From Heliocidaris tuberculata (Eukaryota; Echinodermata; Echinoidea; Camarodonta; Echinometridae), in assembly GCA_025618425.1 (NCBI GenBank), contig CM046842.1:27033209-27097208 (forward strand): a DNA stretch of 64,000 nucleotides, in the 5' to 3' direction. A program made the translations under genes and the position numbers. The notes beneath the pieces were generated by a model. The model did no database searches. It was not told where the DNA came from and saw nothing but the letters and a program-made list of their open reading frames with translations. This document shows, one piece after another, positions 22,690 through 33,588 of the stretch (positions within the stretch are counted from its first letter, which is position 1; each line of letters begins with the position of its first letter).

Positions 22690-22985
22690 TAATATTGAAT
22701 GGCATTGAGTGGGATAAAAAAGGTACATGGCACGAGCTATGAGCTACGTGTCGGCACGACGAGTGAAATATTTTCAAACGAGTGCGATATACTCATTTGT
22801 CCCACGAACGAAAGCCATTCAATAATAATTATTATTATTTGTATGAACGGTTTTCAGCCATCCAGAAAAATCGGGATATCTCATGGTTGGCGCACAAGTA
22901 CCCGGATGACCGTGCAATTTTAAAACAATAGCTCATATGGTTTGTGGAAAAGAACCCGGATGACCATGCAATATTAATCAAATAT
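22690..22985 (+). repeat. Duplicated block containing a palindromic MITE, copy 1
   Basis: Begins ATTGAATGGC, carries GTCGGCACGACGAGTGAAAT, GAACGGTTTTCAGCCATCCA and GGATGACC(G/A)TGCAAT twice. The same order recurs at 23936-24230. The palindromic half of this copy is damaged on its left arm. Confidence 0.75.
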
Positions 22986-23426
22986 ACCTTGCACTGAGAG
23001 GCTCCAGTTGAAATTATGGATTCTCTGAGGTGACTGGGATAGCACTATTTTCTGAGGGGCGCAGCCCCGAAGAAAATGGTAACTTTTCCATTCACCGAAG
23101 AGTCAATAATTTTAATTGGTGCCTCGAAAAGAGTGCATGGTATATTTGATTTATATCCTACAAGAGTAAGCTTAAATAGATTAAAACAAATCAAAACTGA
23201 ATGTAGAATCGGATTAGACCTACATACACGTACACTAAGAGGTTCGTCACGCAAAAAACATTATCGCGATACATTGTCGTGATATCGATAGCTTCGAAAT
23301 ATCCAGAAAAACAAAAAAGTGACGTCATAATATTTTTATATTGAAAAATATACGGAGGTCTGACGTCACGCGATATCCATTTTTTTCTTCATGGTGAAAG
23401 TATTTTATGTCACGTGAGATATTCTT
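22986..23426. other. Non-coding stretch, nothing recognised
   Basis: No convincing ORF, splice-bounded exon or repeat that I can name. Confidence 0.35.
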
Positions 23427-23660
23427 GGGGGGGGGGGGTGTTTCACAAACAGTTAAGTTTGACTTAAAGTCATGCGTAAGTGCCAATGCGCATACGCTGT
23501 TAAACGCGTAATCTCATTGGTAGATTACCTAATAGCGCGCGTCCCCTGGGCTTGATCTGACCAATGCAGTGATGCGTAATATAGAGCACGCAACTAGGAA
23601 TTTAAGTGCGATTTTAAGTCAAACTTAACTCTTTGTGAAACAACCCCCCCCCCCCCCCCC
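23427..23660. mobile_element. G/C-run-capped MITE
   Basis: Starts with 12 G then TGTTTCACAAACAGTTAAGT and ends with the inverse (ACTTAACTCTTTGTGAAACA) followed by 17 C. The inverted repeat runs about 38 bp with few mismatches. Interior about 150 bp, no coding. Confidence 0.8.
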
Positions 23661-23935
23661 GGCCAATTTGTGCATGAGAACTTTATGATATAGGATATAA
23701 ATCTCCATATCTCATGGTTTAGGGTGCGCGCAACGCGTAAAAAGGTTGAATACGCCTTTTTATATACGCAAAAGCTAAGACAATTGATGTATGCGCGTAG
23801 CCCTGGCAAGATGCTTGAGTAAGGACAAAATAATGTTTTTTCCACTTTTGTTTAATGTTGAAGCTAATCCAAAACATAAAGGACATGTAATGGTGAATAT
23901 GGAGGAACTAGGTATCATACAATTTATAATAATAA

Positions 23936-24230
23936 TATTGAATGGCTTTTATTTCGTGGGACACAAGGGTATATCGCATTCGCTTTTAAAATATTTCACG
24001 AGTCGGCACGACGAGTGAAATATTTTCAAAGCGAGTGCCATATACCCTTGTGTCCCACGATTGAAAGCCATTCAATGATTATTACCATTATTTGTATGAA
24101 CGGTTTTCAGCCATCCAGAAAAATCTCATGGTTGGCGCACAAGTAGCCGGATGACCTTGCAATTTTAAAACAATATCTCATGGTTTGTGAAAAATAACCC
24201 GGATGACCGTGCAATATTATACAGTTATTA
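23936..24230 (+). repeat. Duplicated block containing a palindromic MITE, copy 2
   Basis: 23937-24078 is a near-perfect palindrome: TTGAATGGCTTTTATTTCGT at the left, ATTGAAAGCCATTCAA at the right, centre GTCGGCACGAC near 24007. It is followed by the same GAACGGTTTTCAGCC and GGATGACC sequence as copy 1. Confidence 0.8.
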
Positions 24231-24239
24231 ATTGTATGG

Positions 24240-26040
24240 AATCTACTCCTCACTATTGGAAGCAGACGAAGATGCAGGCAAAATAATTATGTACCAGCGA
24301 GAAAGGGAAAGAAGAAATGGATGCCATGATAAAACGAAAAGATCAGGGAGAAAGGGAACGCCTTAAGGAAGCATGCAATTAAAAGAATAGCACACCAAAT
24401 GCCGAATATGCAGTAACACTTGACAAAGCCAAGAAAGATCTCCAGGATGCATACGATGAAGTCAAATTACATAGGTCAAAAATGCACTAGCTGTGATCGA
24501 GATTTCAGCAGTCCAACAGCAGACCAGGAAAGTATGGGATATTGTGAAAGAGATAACTGGAAAGGCCTTTACCGCAGTGGGGCAGCTTAGAGGTCATCAT
24601 TATCGGGTCATCACACTTCTGTTTCCCAATGTCTAGCACATGCAATAGCCACGTCATTAGCACTGCCAGGTCCCTCTCGGTGCAAGTATCATGCAACCGG
24701 TCACAGCTCAGGAGATGGAGCATAGTCAGGAGGCCCTGCCCACACTCACAGTCTGCCGCAGTGTCAGTATATGCCCACTTGAGCATGTTTGCTAGCTTGC
24801 ACCTCCCCATGCCTGTTCCCAGTCAGTTAAGGCTACAGGCTTCTTATCTTCTTGGTCAACCGCCATCAGATGACAACCAAGCAAGGAAGACAGTTAAAGA
24901 GACACTCATTCACCATTGGAGAACTTAAAGTGGCAATTACCTCCCTCTCCTATGATAAATGTCCGTGTGGATGGAATCCCATCTGAGGTATGGAAGCCTG
25001 GTGCCATACTGCCCTTAACCAACAGCTTTTGGAATTATGTAACATAATGCTTATCCATGTTGAGAAACCAGATTTGTGGTCTAAGAGCATAATTATTCCC
25101 GTACAACAACAACAACAACAACCACCAAAAAAAAAAAAAAGGAAGATCTCCGTACTCCTAAAAACTACCGTGGTATAGCACTGACCCCAGTTGTTGCAAA
25201 AGTATTCAACAAAATGCTTTTGAATGGAATCCGTCCTCACTTGGAACCCCTTCTCCGCTAGAACCAGAATAGATTTCGCCAGGAATGTCTACAGTAGCGC
25301 AAATTCTAACTTTGCGACGCCTGGTAGCAGGTATTAAAGCAAAACATCTGACAGCAGTGCTTACATTATTTTGCGGATTTTAAGAAGGCCTTCGACTCTA
25401 TCAGTAGAAAAAAGATCTTAAGAGCCTAAGGAATACCACATACAAAATTTACAGTAGTATGGTTGCTATATAAGGATGCCACATCTCAAGAACGTTTGCA
25501 AGAACTTAGCAGGAGTGCTCCAATGAGATACTTAAGCACCATACATATTCCTTACAGCATTGGATTATGCTCTAAGAATGGCTACTGAAGGGTTTGAGGA
25601 TATGGGCTTTACCCTCGAGGAAAGGAAAAGCAACAGATATCCCGCTGTAATGATCGCAGACACCGACTTTGCTCAAGATATTGCACTAATTTCAGACAAT
25701 CTGGAAAAGGCTCATGCAGAAGCTCCTAGAACGAGTCGACTCTGCCACAAGACAAGTCGGTTTACAAATAAACAGTACTAAGATAAAATTAATGCTGTAC
25801 AACCTTCATCAAGGCGAATGTTGTACTGCTGACAGGACAAAGCTGAAGAAGGTTCAAGACTTTCAGTACCTTGGCTCGTGTCGATCAGTAAGGACAAAAT
25901 CTGAAAATCCGAAAGGCAAAAAGCCTGGAGAGCTTTGGACAAGTTGGCAGCAATTTGGAAATCTAACCTCAGTAGGCAACTGAAAGTCAGATTCTTTAAA
26001 GCTTCAGTGAAAACCGAACTGCTCTATGGACCATAACACA
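24240..26040 (+). pseudogene. Decayed LINE reverse transcriptase of a second lineage
   Basis: Broken frames in the expected order. ADEDAGKIIM, LDKAKKDLQDAY and QQTRKVWDIVKEITGKA (24260-24570) resemble an RT N-terminal linker. A KNYRGIALTPVVAKVFNKML segment (25150-25220) is the RT finger. DFKKAFDSISRKKIL (25376-25420) is motif A. LDYALRMA (25560) and TDFAQDIALI (about 25650-25690) cover motifs near C, where FADD has become FAQD. KIKLMLYN, VQDFQYLGS and RFFKASVKTELLYG follow. The 'ALDYALRMA...DFADDIALL...FKYLGS' wording belongs to an RTE/R4-like group, different from the CR1-type LINEs here. There are many stops and frameshifts, and an antisense insert at 24590-24830. Confidence 0.8.
24590..24830 (-). 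pseudogene. LINE C-terminal fragment inserted antisense
   Basis: The minus strand reads MGRCKLANMLKWAYTDTAAD CECG, then TMLHLLSCDRL: the Cys/His segment (C-x-C-G ... H-x3-C) found after the RT in several LINE lineages. It lies antisense within the plus-strand LINE at 24240-26040, whose sense resumes at about 24840 (SYLLGQPPSDD). It ends near 24590. Confidence 0.6.
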
Positions 26041-26834
26041 TTCTTATGTTTTTGTACTGTCTTCAACATAAAACACAGGTAGAAAAACATACATGGAAGC
26101 TAAACAACTCCATCAACTGCTTATAATTATGTTGCAGTTCTCTTCCTTCCACTTCCGTCCTAGTTCCCTATCCTTTTCTCTCCCTTTCTTTGCCCGTCTC
26201 TCTTTTTTTTTTCTTCTATTTATATTGTACTTGTGTTCTCAGGCGTACCCGTTACAAGTGTAAGCTAAGTGTTACTGAGATTCGCGCCTTCTTACTTGTA
26301 TTTAAAGTTATCTGTTTCTAAATATGTTAATTCATAATTATACTCTACTATTTGACTAAATGTTAAATGTCCACAAAAACTATTGAAGAAAACAATGTTT
26401 ATTTGAATTTAATTGAATCGAATTCAACAAACTTTTTCATCTTACTGTTGACACGGGGGGATACTAGGAACCAATACAAATAAAGATATGACTCTCGATT
26501 TTTGCATTGCACACACGCACCGGTGTCTCTGACTTGCGAATGGTAGATTGCATTATAATCATTTCATTCTTTCAAACCACATTTATAGAATGTTATGTGA
26601 CAAGAAATGGTTTCTAGGACCCCTTGGGATCACAACCTAGAGGGTAATCTCGCGAACTAGCTCCTGGAAGCCCACGGAAAGGTATACCCCTATTGTAGGC
26701 TATAGTGTTCCGTTTACTCCTGTACACTTATAATTTCCAACCAAGAAAAAATGGACAATTCCGTGCAGAATGTCCCGTATGACATGTTTCATACATGAAC
26801 CTAAACCCCCTTGATATGGCAATGACTATGATAC
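26041..26834. other. Non-coding stretch with a LINE-like 3' tail
   Basis: 26110-26430 resembles a LINE 3' UTR ending in TTGAATTTAATTGAATCGAA. 26460-26520 repeats the phrase AATAAAGATATGACTCTCGA seen at 7636-7660. No gene is seen. Confidence 0.45.
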
Positions 26835-27010
26835 AGGAGCGTTTTTGAAAGGGGGGGGGGGTTAATTTGATGTCACTAATTAATGACAATTTTCGAACCT
26901 TCTGTCCGAAAATGTTAATCAAACGTGTCTACTCAAAAAAGTGTGTGTGTGTGTGGGAGGGGTGGGGGGGGGGGGGGGCTGCATCCCTCAGCCCCAGGTT
27001 CCGCGGTCCA
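26835..27010 (-). mobile_element. G-run/CTGCAG MITE-like repeat, copy 3 (reverse)
   Basis: Reverse complement of the 13695-13880 and 17520-17675 repeat: GTTTTTGAAAGGGGGG, AAACGTGTCTACTCAAAAAA, a GT run, a G-run and GCTGCATCCCTCAGCCCC, ending GGTTCCGCGG. Confidence 0.6.
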
Positions 27011-27479
27011 TGTAATAGGTGGCATTTTTAGATAGTATCATTATTCAATTGTCATATAGGGACAATCTTCATTTCTTGGAAAAAATGTGTAAAACCCCCC
27101 AAAACAAAACGCATATGTATTATGGAATCATTGCACGAAATCCCCCAATACGTGAATTTCAGTTAAGTGGAGAAAATATTGCAAGGTTAATGATAATAAA
27201 AACCTCATAGAGATAACATGAATGCCCAGCCAGTCGTAATGTAATTAGTTACCCTAACCATGGTACTATGTGCGTCACTTATTGCTAGTAGAGCGTCATA
27301 CCACAACGAATGCGAAAGCTGCTGTTGTCATTTTTCAGTTCTCTGCCTTTTTATTGTGGTGGCCTGGCTTTGCCCTTAATTTACCTTACAATAGAACAGT
27401 CTCACAGGGGATAATGTTTGACTGCGTAATAATAACAATAATCATAAGCTGTATTTAAGATCATCTTAGCTCTACAGGA

Positions 27480-30400
27480 GGCTGGTGGTGCGCGTTACAG
27501 CTGCTCCACTAGTTTCCTTATTTCTTTGCACTGGGTTCATTTCTTGCTTATATTTTACATCATGTTTCTTGGTTTATTGATCTGATCAGACTGGGCAAGT
27601 TTTTGCAGATATTTTTTTTGGCATTTGTTAGAAAATAAGTATCTTATTTCTGACTGTGGTAAGCATTAAAGTACCATTACACTCTGTGTAGTCATTTCTG
27701 CACAGGGTCTAGTATGTATGTGCACTTAACCATGTTCATTATGTTTGAGTAACCATGTATATCACTGTGTAGCTGTAAGTGAGATTGAAACCATTCTTTT
27801 GGTGTTATTTACGAACAACACACCTGATTAAGCTTTGTGTGACAATGGCCTCTCAGGGCATCCCCCTTGCCATTCTATTGTGTTCACTTTTGAGTGGGGG
27901 TGTGCTAGAAGGTACGGGAGTAACATGTTCTGTACTGTTTGACACACCTTCATTCACAAGTGCTCATGTAAAGTATGTTGGAAGGAAGGTATTATATAAT
28001 CAGACCAGTTCCTGTACTGCTACATTCCATGTTCAGTTGATTCTATGTGGGGATGTACATCCCAACCCGGGTCCACAGAGTAACGCTTATAATTCATTGG
28101 ATAAGCTTGGTGGTACTCAAAGTCAGGATATTGTAATTTCTAATAGAATTCAGTATGATGTACAGACGCTTTTAGGTTTTAGGTCTCAAAAGTTTCAAGT
28201 GACTCCAGTAGTTTGGTTAACACTTCGCAATTTCGGTATATGTAGAGGTCGTACCAAACGGGGTCGTAAAGGTGGTCGATGTCGTCGGCGTCGTCTCCAG
28301 GAGAAGTCAAGTTCACCAGAGCATGATAACGGTCTTATAAGACTTTCCTTGTGGAATGCACGGTCTTTGAATAACAAAACACACATGTTATCAGATTTCA
28401 TCATAGGTGATAACATTGACATCGCTGCAGTGACAGAGACATGGCTAATTGGAGATGACCGAGACAACTACTCCATTGCTCAGCTCACATCTGTTTTGAA
28501 AGACCACAACTGGCTTCACAAGCCCAGAATGCACCGTGTTGGCGGCGGTGTTGGGATATGCATTCGAAAGTCTCTTCGCGTCAAGGTGTATGACAATATT
28601 TCCAACTTCAGTTCTTTTGAACACTTAGATATCCTGGTAACTTCACATTACCAGGTTCCAACACGCCTTATTGTCATTTATCGTCCTCAACGCACAGCCA
28701 GGGGAGACTCAACCGAGCGGCTCTTTCTCCGTGAGTTCTCAACCTTCATGGAACAACTCATATCATCTCCTCATCAGTTATTAATAGTTGGTGACTTTAA
28801 TTACCATGTTAACTCTGTCACTGATAACAACTCAAGAAATTTCTTGTCTGTGCTATCAGCATTTAACCTGCAACAGCATGTATCGTTTCCAACGCACAGA
28901 GCTGGCCATACACTTGACCTCATCATCACCAGAGCCACGGACAGTTTTGTCACTGATCTAAGTTCAACGTCTTATCTCCCATCGGATCATGTTGCTATCT
29001 CTTGCAGCTTGGACATTCGAAAGTCTCCACCATTGAAATTGGAGATAAAGACAAGGAAGATCTACAGCATCGACATCGAAGCCTTTTCCAGTGACATCCT
29101 CAAGTCAGATCTGTACTCTTCTCCAAGCCCAGACCTGAATGAGCGAGTTGGTCAGTTTAACAAGACTCTATCCTTGCTTCTAGATAAGCATGCTCCGGCA
29201 GTCACTAGAACTGTTAGATATCGTCCAGACACACCATGGTTCACAGATGAACTTAGAGAATTGAAGCAAAAACTTCGTGCTCTCGAACGGAAAGCTTTCT
29301 CTCGGTGTGGTCTTGAAATTGATCGGCAAATTTATGTGAAAGCGTCTCATCACTATAATAATCAACTCACTTCAGCCAAACGAGTTTATCATCATAATCA
29401 ACTGAAAAATTGTTCTCCTCGAGATCTCTTCAGGAAGGTTGATCACCTGTTACGACCCCAGTTAAAAACCTTACCAAACAATATCAGTTTTGATATATCT
29501 CTACCACAGCGTTTCTTGAGATATTTTGCAGAGAAAGTTCGGTCAATCACTGATGAATTACAGTTATCAGCGGCTGATAATAGTAGGGAATTTCCTGAGA
29601 AACTTGCAACCTCATCATTCAGCAAATTCAAATCAGTGTCTGAAGATGAGGTTGCCAAGTTCATTACTACCTCTTCTTCCACAACATGTGAACTTGACCC
29701 TGTCCCAACTTCATTTCTGAAAAAATTTCGTGAAGAATTATTATCATTTATGACACAGGTCATTAATGATTCTTTCATGACTGGTTCTTTCCCAGAAGGT
29801 TTCAAGCATGCAAATGTTATTCCTAGACTGAAGGGTTCGGCTACTGATGTTGAAGATCTGAAAGGTTATCGTCCGATTGCAAACTTGAGGTATTTTGGCA
29901 AACTCTTAGAAAGAATAGCTTCATTCCAACTTCAACAGTACCTGAACACATTCAGTTTATACGCAAAGTCACAATCTGGTTACCGCTCGTTTCATAGCGT
30001 CGAAACAGCTCTTCTGCGAGTAACGGATGACATTCTTTTATCCCTAGACAAAGGAGAAGAAGTCATCCTTGTGCTGCTAGATTTTTCGTTTGATACTATT
30101 AAGCATGACATCTTGTTGAAACGTCTGAGACTTCGTTTTGGTATAAGTGGTCAAGCACTCGCTTGGATAGAGTCGTATCTGTTTCGGCGCACTCACACTG
30201 TTATTATTGGAAATGAGCGGTCATCCACAGAAATCATCCCTCAAGGGGTTCCTCAAGGGTCCGTATTGGGCCCAATCCTATTTACCCTCTATACCTCTCC
30301 ATTAGAAGATATTATTGATACTCACAAAATTCATAAGATGTTCTATGCAGATGACACACAACTGTACATTTCATTTAAGAGAACTGATAATGTTAATGTC

Positions 30401-31303
30401 ACTTCACAGATATCAGAGTGTGTGCAATCAATCAAAGAGTGGTCTCAGGTAAATGGTTTAAAGCTCAATGATACAAAGACTGAGTTTCTTCATCTTTCTT
30501 CACGCCATAGGTCAAGCAACCTCATATCAACATTGAACATAAATGGTACAATTGTTCATGCAACCAGAACTTGCAGAAATTTAGGTGCTACTTTTGATGA
30601 TAAGTTCACATTTGAAAATTTTGTCTCACAAAAGTGTCGCTCAGCTTCATTTGGATTATACAAAATAGGTAAAATTCGCAATTTTTTAGACAAACCAACC
30701 ACTGAACGATTAATTCATGCTTTTGTTATGTGCCATTTTGATTTCTGTAATAGTTTACTTTCTGGTCTCCCTTCTTCTCAAATTCAAAGACTACAACTCC
30801 TTCAAAATTCTGCAGCCCGACTTGTTACACGCACGAAGAAACATGAATCAATAACTCCAGTCTTAAGAGATCTACACTGGTTGCCCATCAAGTCCCGTAT
30901 CCAATTTAAAATACTTATGTTAACCTACCAATGTTTACATCAGCTGGCTCCTACTTATCTCTCTGAAGTACTAACTCCATATAAACCCGATAGAATGTTA
31001 CGTTCCAGTTCCAAGTCCCTGCTCTGCGTTCCACAAATAATGACAAAATCATACGGGGAAAGGTCGTTTACATATTCTGCCGCTCTTTTGTGGAACAAGT
31101 TGCCTGAATATCTGAAAAGTATAAATTCCTATGAAAACTTCATTAATTCTCTAAAGACATACCTTTTCACCACTTTATAGTTAATCAGAATCATGAACCC
31201 AGTGCATCTTTCCTTTCTTCCTCTCCTAAAGTGTATAGAGACATGCAATTTTGCTTATGTGTAATGCGCTATATAAGAATGTTTGATTATTATTATTATT
31301 ATT
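27480..31303 (+). mobile_element. Near-complete CR1/L2-type LINE with (ATT)n tail
   Basis: Contains the long ORF at 27845-31180 plus a short 3' UTR ending in TGCGCTATATAAGAATGTTT and (ATT)7 at about 31283-31306. The tail motif is shared with the antisense LINE at 1969-5130 and with tails at 33826 and 48402. The 5' border is uncertain; sequence from about 27480 looks like leader. A separate minus-strand tail (TTATTATTTCTATAGGGCAT onward) abuts its 3' end. Confidence 0.85.
27845..31180 (+). CDS. LINE ORF2 with N-terminal 2A-like motif, endonuclease and RT
   Basis: 1111 codons without interruption from the first ATG (MASQGIPL). The upstream frame is open but has no earlier ATG. Order: a hydrophobic N-terminus IPLAILLCSLLSGGVL (residues 6-21); a 2A-like tail QLILCGDVHPNPGP (final proline residue 77); a basic stretch GRTKRGRKGGRCRRRR; the APE endonuclease from about 168 to 380 (WNARSL, VTETWL, GGGVGIC, IYRPQ, GDFNYH, SDHVAI); the RT with GYRPIANLRYFGK, motif A, motif B GVPQGSVLGP and motif C YADD (834-837). 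The C-terminus has LHWLPIKSRIQFKI and LWNKLPEYLK. Motif A reads LLDFSFDTIKHD (aspartate 746): two residues usually found between Ser and Phe are missing, which probably disables polymerisation. Confidence 0.9.
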   Translation: MASQGIPLAILLCSLLSGGVLEGTGVTCSVLFDTPSFTSAHVKYVGRKVLYNQTSSCTATFHVQLILCGDVHPNPGPQSNAYNSLDKLGGTQSQDIVISNRIQYDVQTLLGFRSQKFQVTPVVWLTLRNFGICRGRTKRGRKGGRCRRRRLQEKSSSPEHDNGLIRLSLWNARSLNNKTHMLSDFIIGDNIDIAAVTETWLIGDDRDNYSIAQLTSVLKDHNWLHKPRMHRVGGGVGICIRKSLRVKVYDNISNFSSFEHLDILVTSHYQVPTRLIVIYRPQRTARGDSTERLFLREFSTFMEQLISSPHQLLIVGDFNYHVNSVTDNNSRNFLSVLSAFNLQQHVSFPTHRAGHTLDLIITRATDSFVTDLSSTSYLPSDHVAISCSLDIRKSPPLKLEIKTRKIYSIDIEAFSSDILKSDLYSSPSPDLNERVGQFNKTLSLLLDKHAPAVTRTVRYRPDTPWFTDELRELKQKLRALERKAFSRCGLEIDRQIYVKASHHYNNQLTSAKRVYHHNQLKNCSPRDLFRKVDHLLRPQLKTLPNNISFDISLPQRFLRYFAEKVRSITDELQLSAADNSREFPEKLATSSFSKFKSVSEDEVAKFITTSSSTTCELDPVPTSFLKKFREELLSFMTQVINDSFMTGSFPEGFKHANVIPRLKGSATDVEDLKGYRPIANLRYFGKLLERIASFQLQQYLNTFSLYAKSQSGYRSFHSVETALLRVTDDILLSLDKGEEVILVLLDFSFDTIKHDILLKRLRLRFGISGQALAWIESYLFRRTHTVIIGNERSSTEIIPQGVPQGSVLGPILFTLYTSPLEDIIDTHKIHKMFYADDTQLYISFKRTDNVNVTSQISECVQSIKEWSQVNGLKLNDTKTEFLHLSSRHRSSNLISTLNINGTIVHATRTCRNLGATFDDKFTFENFVSQKCRSASFGLYKIGKIRNFLDKPTTERLIHAFVMCHFDFCNSLLSGLPSSQIQRLQLLQNSAARLVTRTKKHESITPVLRDLHWLPIKSRIQFKILMLTYQCLHQLAPTYLSEVLTPYKPDRMLRSSSKSLLCVPQIMTKSYGERSFTYSAALLWNKLPEYLKSINSYENFINSLKTYLFTTL

Positions 31304-31454
31304 ATTTCTATAGGGCATATCACCACAATGTAGTCCTTATGCGCTTTTAAGAAAAAAAGAGAAAGAGAAAGGAATAATAGAAGAATCAAAGAGGAAGAGC
31401 ATGCTTGTAAATTCAGTTTTGAAACTGATTCTAATATCTATATCAACCTTACTA
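31304..31454 (-). repeat. Short antisense LINE/SINE-like tail next to the plus-strand tail
   Basis: After the (ATT)n of the plus-strand LINE, CTATAGGGCATATCACCACA and TTATGCGCTTTTAAG read as an antisense 3' end with the same tail type. Confidence 0.35.
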
Positions 31455-31467
31455 GAGTCCTGTGATT

Positions 31468-31728
31468 TAAAGGGGGGGGGGGGGGTGGCGAGCAAAAAAA
31501 AAAAAAAATCGCCAGCCCTCCAAAAGTCGCTCAGTGAGGGGGGGGGGGGGTTATGGGGTCCAGTTCCCCTCAATAATTCTCTGACAAGCAAAAAAAAAAA
31601 AAAAAAGGTTTTCTGGTCGAAAAGGGGGGGGGGGGCACAATCGCAAATAGGGGGGTACATTGCATTGTTTTCCCTCAATAGGGGGGCACGGGCCGGGATT
31701 GCCCCCCCCCCTGGATCCGCCACTGGAC
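31468..31728. mobile_element. CAGTGGCG-type G-run MITE, probable
   Basis: The right end is CCTGGATCCGCCACTG (inverse of CAGTGGCGGATCCAGG). The interior carries CTCTGACAAGC plus A-run, several G-runs, and 'CAGCCCTCCAAAAGTCGCTCAG' as in the copies at 38822-39386 and 44966-45495. The left end is blurred and I found no clear duplication. Confidence 0.55.
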
Positions 31729-31859
31729 GACTGGATTCCCTCATTCCCTTATTCTGAACACTAGGACCACCCAGGCAATGGGTTAATTACCAGGACCCAC
31801 AGGTCTTCCTCCCCGACCAATCTAGCACAACCAGGGAAAAAAATATTTAAGAATATTAC

Positions 31860-32340
31860 AAATACATGAATGAATGAATGAATAATTGAATGAATTTATT
31901 TACCCATTTTGAAACAAAATATGAAACATATTTACAAGGTATTTACAAATGAAATGGTAGTGGGAGACCACGAAAAAGCTGAAATGGCTAATGAATATGT
32001 GGTTCCTTGAAACATGTATATCAGATATAAGTAAAGACTACTTTATGAACGTACATACTTCTTAAAATACAAATACTGTAACAACAAAGATCTTACAATA
32101 ATTAGTAAGCAAAATACTCTATGATCTTTATAAGATTTTGCAACTTTAAACAACAACAAGAATAGAGAAAAACCACAAACACACACAACATAAGTATAAA
32201 CACAATAATCATGATAATGAAGAAAACTAAAGGATAGTTATTGAAAACTATAAGATAGGACATATGAATATATGAAACAACATAAGAACACGAACCTTGT
32301 ATATTCATTTTAAATTGTGAATTATGCGATATTTTGGAAA
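31860..32340 (-). repeat. LINE 3' UTR remnant, antisense
   Basis: On the minus strand the sequence runs CGTGGTCTCCCACTACCATT, then AATGGGTAAATAAATTCATT and a (TTCA)n tail at about 31868-31892. No coding remains. Confidence 0.5.
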
Positions 32341-33500
32341 TTTGACTATTACATGGTCTTGTGGATGTTGGTTAATTAAATGGTCTTTCTTTAATAATTA
32401 TATCCCTAAAAAGAGAAGATATTTGTGATATTTGTGAAATGGATGAACTATTATTTTTGATATCAATAAATTGTTTCTATTACCCTATAGCCAGTTAAAG
32501 TGTACACCTCTTATACTATTGTGTTGATCTCAAAATCAGCATGACAGTTAATAAATGAAAAAAAAAATGCACACACGCAAAAAAAAAAACAACAAACAAA
32601 AACAATACATCTAAAATGAAAGCTTTTTCAATCTGTTTTCGCAGGAAAATGCACGAGAAATAAATCTGTTGTTTTTTAAATTTTTTACTACAACATCAAT
32701 TGTCTCCTTATGCAAGATTAGCTCAATACTTTTTCGGCATACAAGTATACTCCCAAACGCCACACATCCAAACATATTTCTTTACTTCATTTGTTTACAT
32801 TTACTGACAAGAAGGTTGCTATTTTGCTATATACATGTATCGTAATGCATGCAGTGATGATTACAAATGACAGTTACATTAGAATATTCATACTCACTTG
32901 GGTTGGTACTTTTCTCAACAAAAAAAAAGAATACTGCAGAATGAAAGAGATCAAAAATGAAAAATAAATCAGATAATTGTTCTTTTTATAATAGCAAAAA
33001 TTAAAATGTCATGTAATATCGCCTGTTTAATAACAAGAAAAAAATAAGTAGGTCTATTTGCTCGTTCTCATTTCAAATTTTTTATGAGAAGTTTTATTCA
33101 GGAATTATGATTTTATTGAGCTCATGCGAATAAAGTTTGCATTTCTGTAAGATGATGACTCATTCCTTTAGAAAAAATAAAATATTTGAAAAAAAAAATA
33201 AACAGACAAAATCATATTGAGTATAGATGAAATCACATTCAATTACACAACCCGTCTACAGTTAAACATTATTCCAAGTCTTGTTGTATTATCTAGAACA
33301 ACACTCTAAACATGTTCAGAAAAAACAACAAACAAAAACAAAAACGTACCCGATATTGAGTAAAAAGGGATTATGCATAGTCGGTGGGTAATTTTGCAAT
33401 TTTTATCAAATTCTGGGCACATTTTACCCAACCATTTTATAGTGAACATTTGATATAATTTGATATCATATAATAATCATTTTATTACCAATGGTCGGAT
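32341..33500. other. AT-rich non-coding stretch
   Basis: No convincing gene or repeat. Could be intron of the candidate minus-strand gene whose first exon is at 33522-33588. Confidence 0.35.
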
Positions 33501-33521
33501 TAAAGATTCATGAGTGCTTAC

Positions 33522-33588
33522 CACATAATCCAATGGTGATGAGTAATATAGCATAGCAAACACAATGGCACCACGTTGACCGCTTCAT
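33522..33588 (-). CDS. Candidate first coding exon encoding a signal peptide
   Basis: On the minus strand an ATG at 33588 opens MKRSTWCHCVCYAILLITIG LC, a basic start followed by a hydrophobic run ending in small residues, as in a secretory signal peptide. It is followed directly by GTAAGC, a good 5' splice site. The coding part is 67 nt, ending in phase 1. The sequence to the right (33589-33790) could be 5' UTR. I cannot identify later exons on the minus strand, so the product is unknown and a chance match is quite possible. Confidence 0.3.

Noticed and set aside
32102..32308. Hydrophobic 68-residue minus-strand frame
   Set aside because: AT-rich chance frame next to a LINE 3' UTR remnant; no motif.
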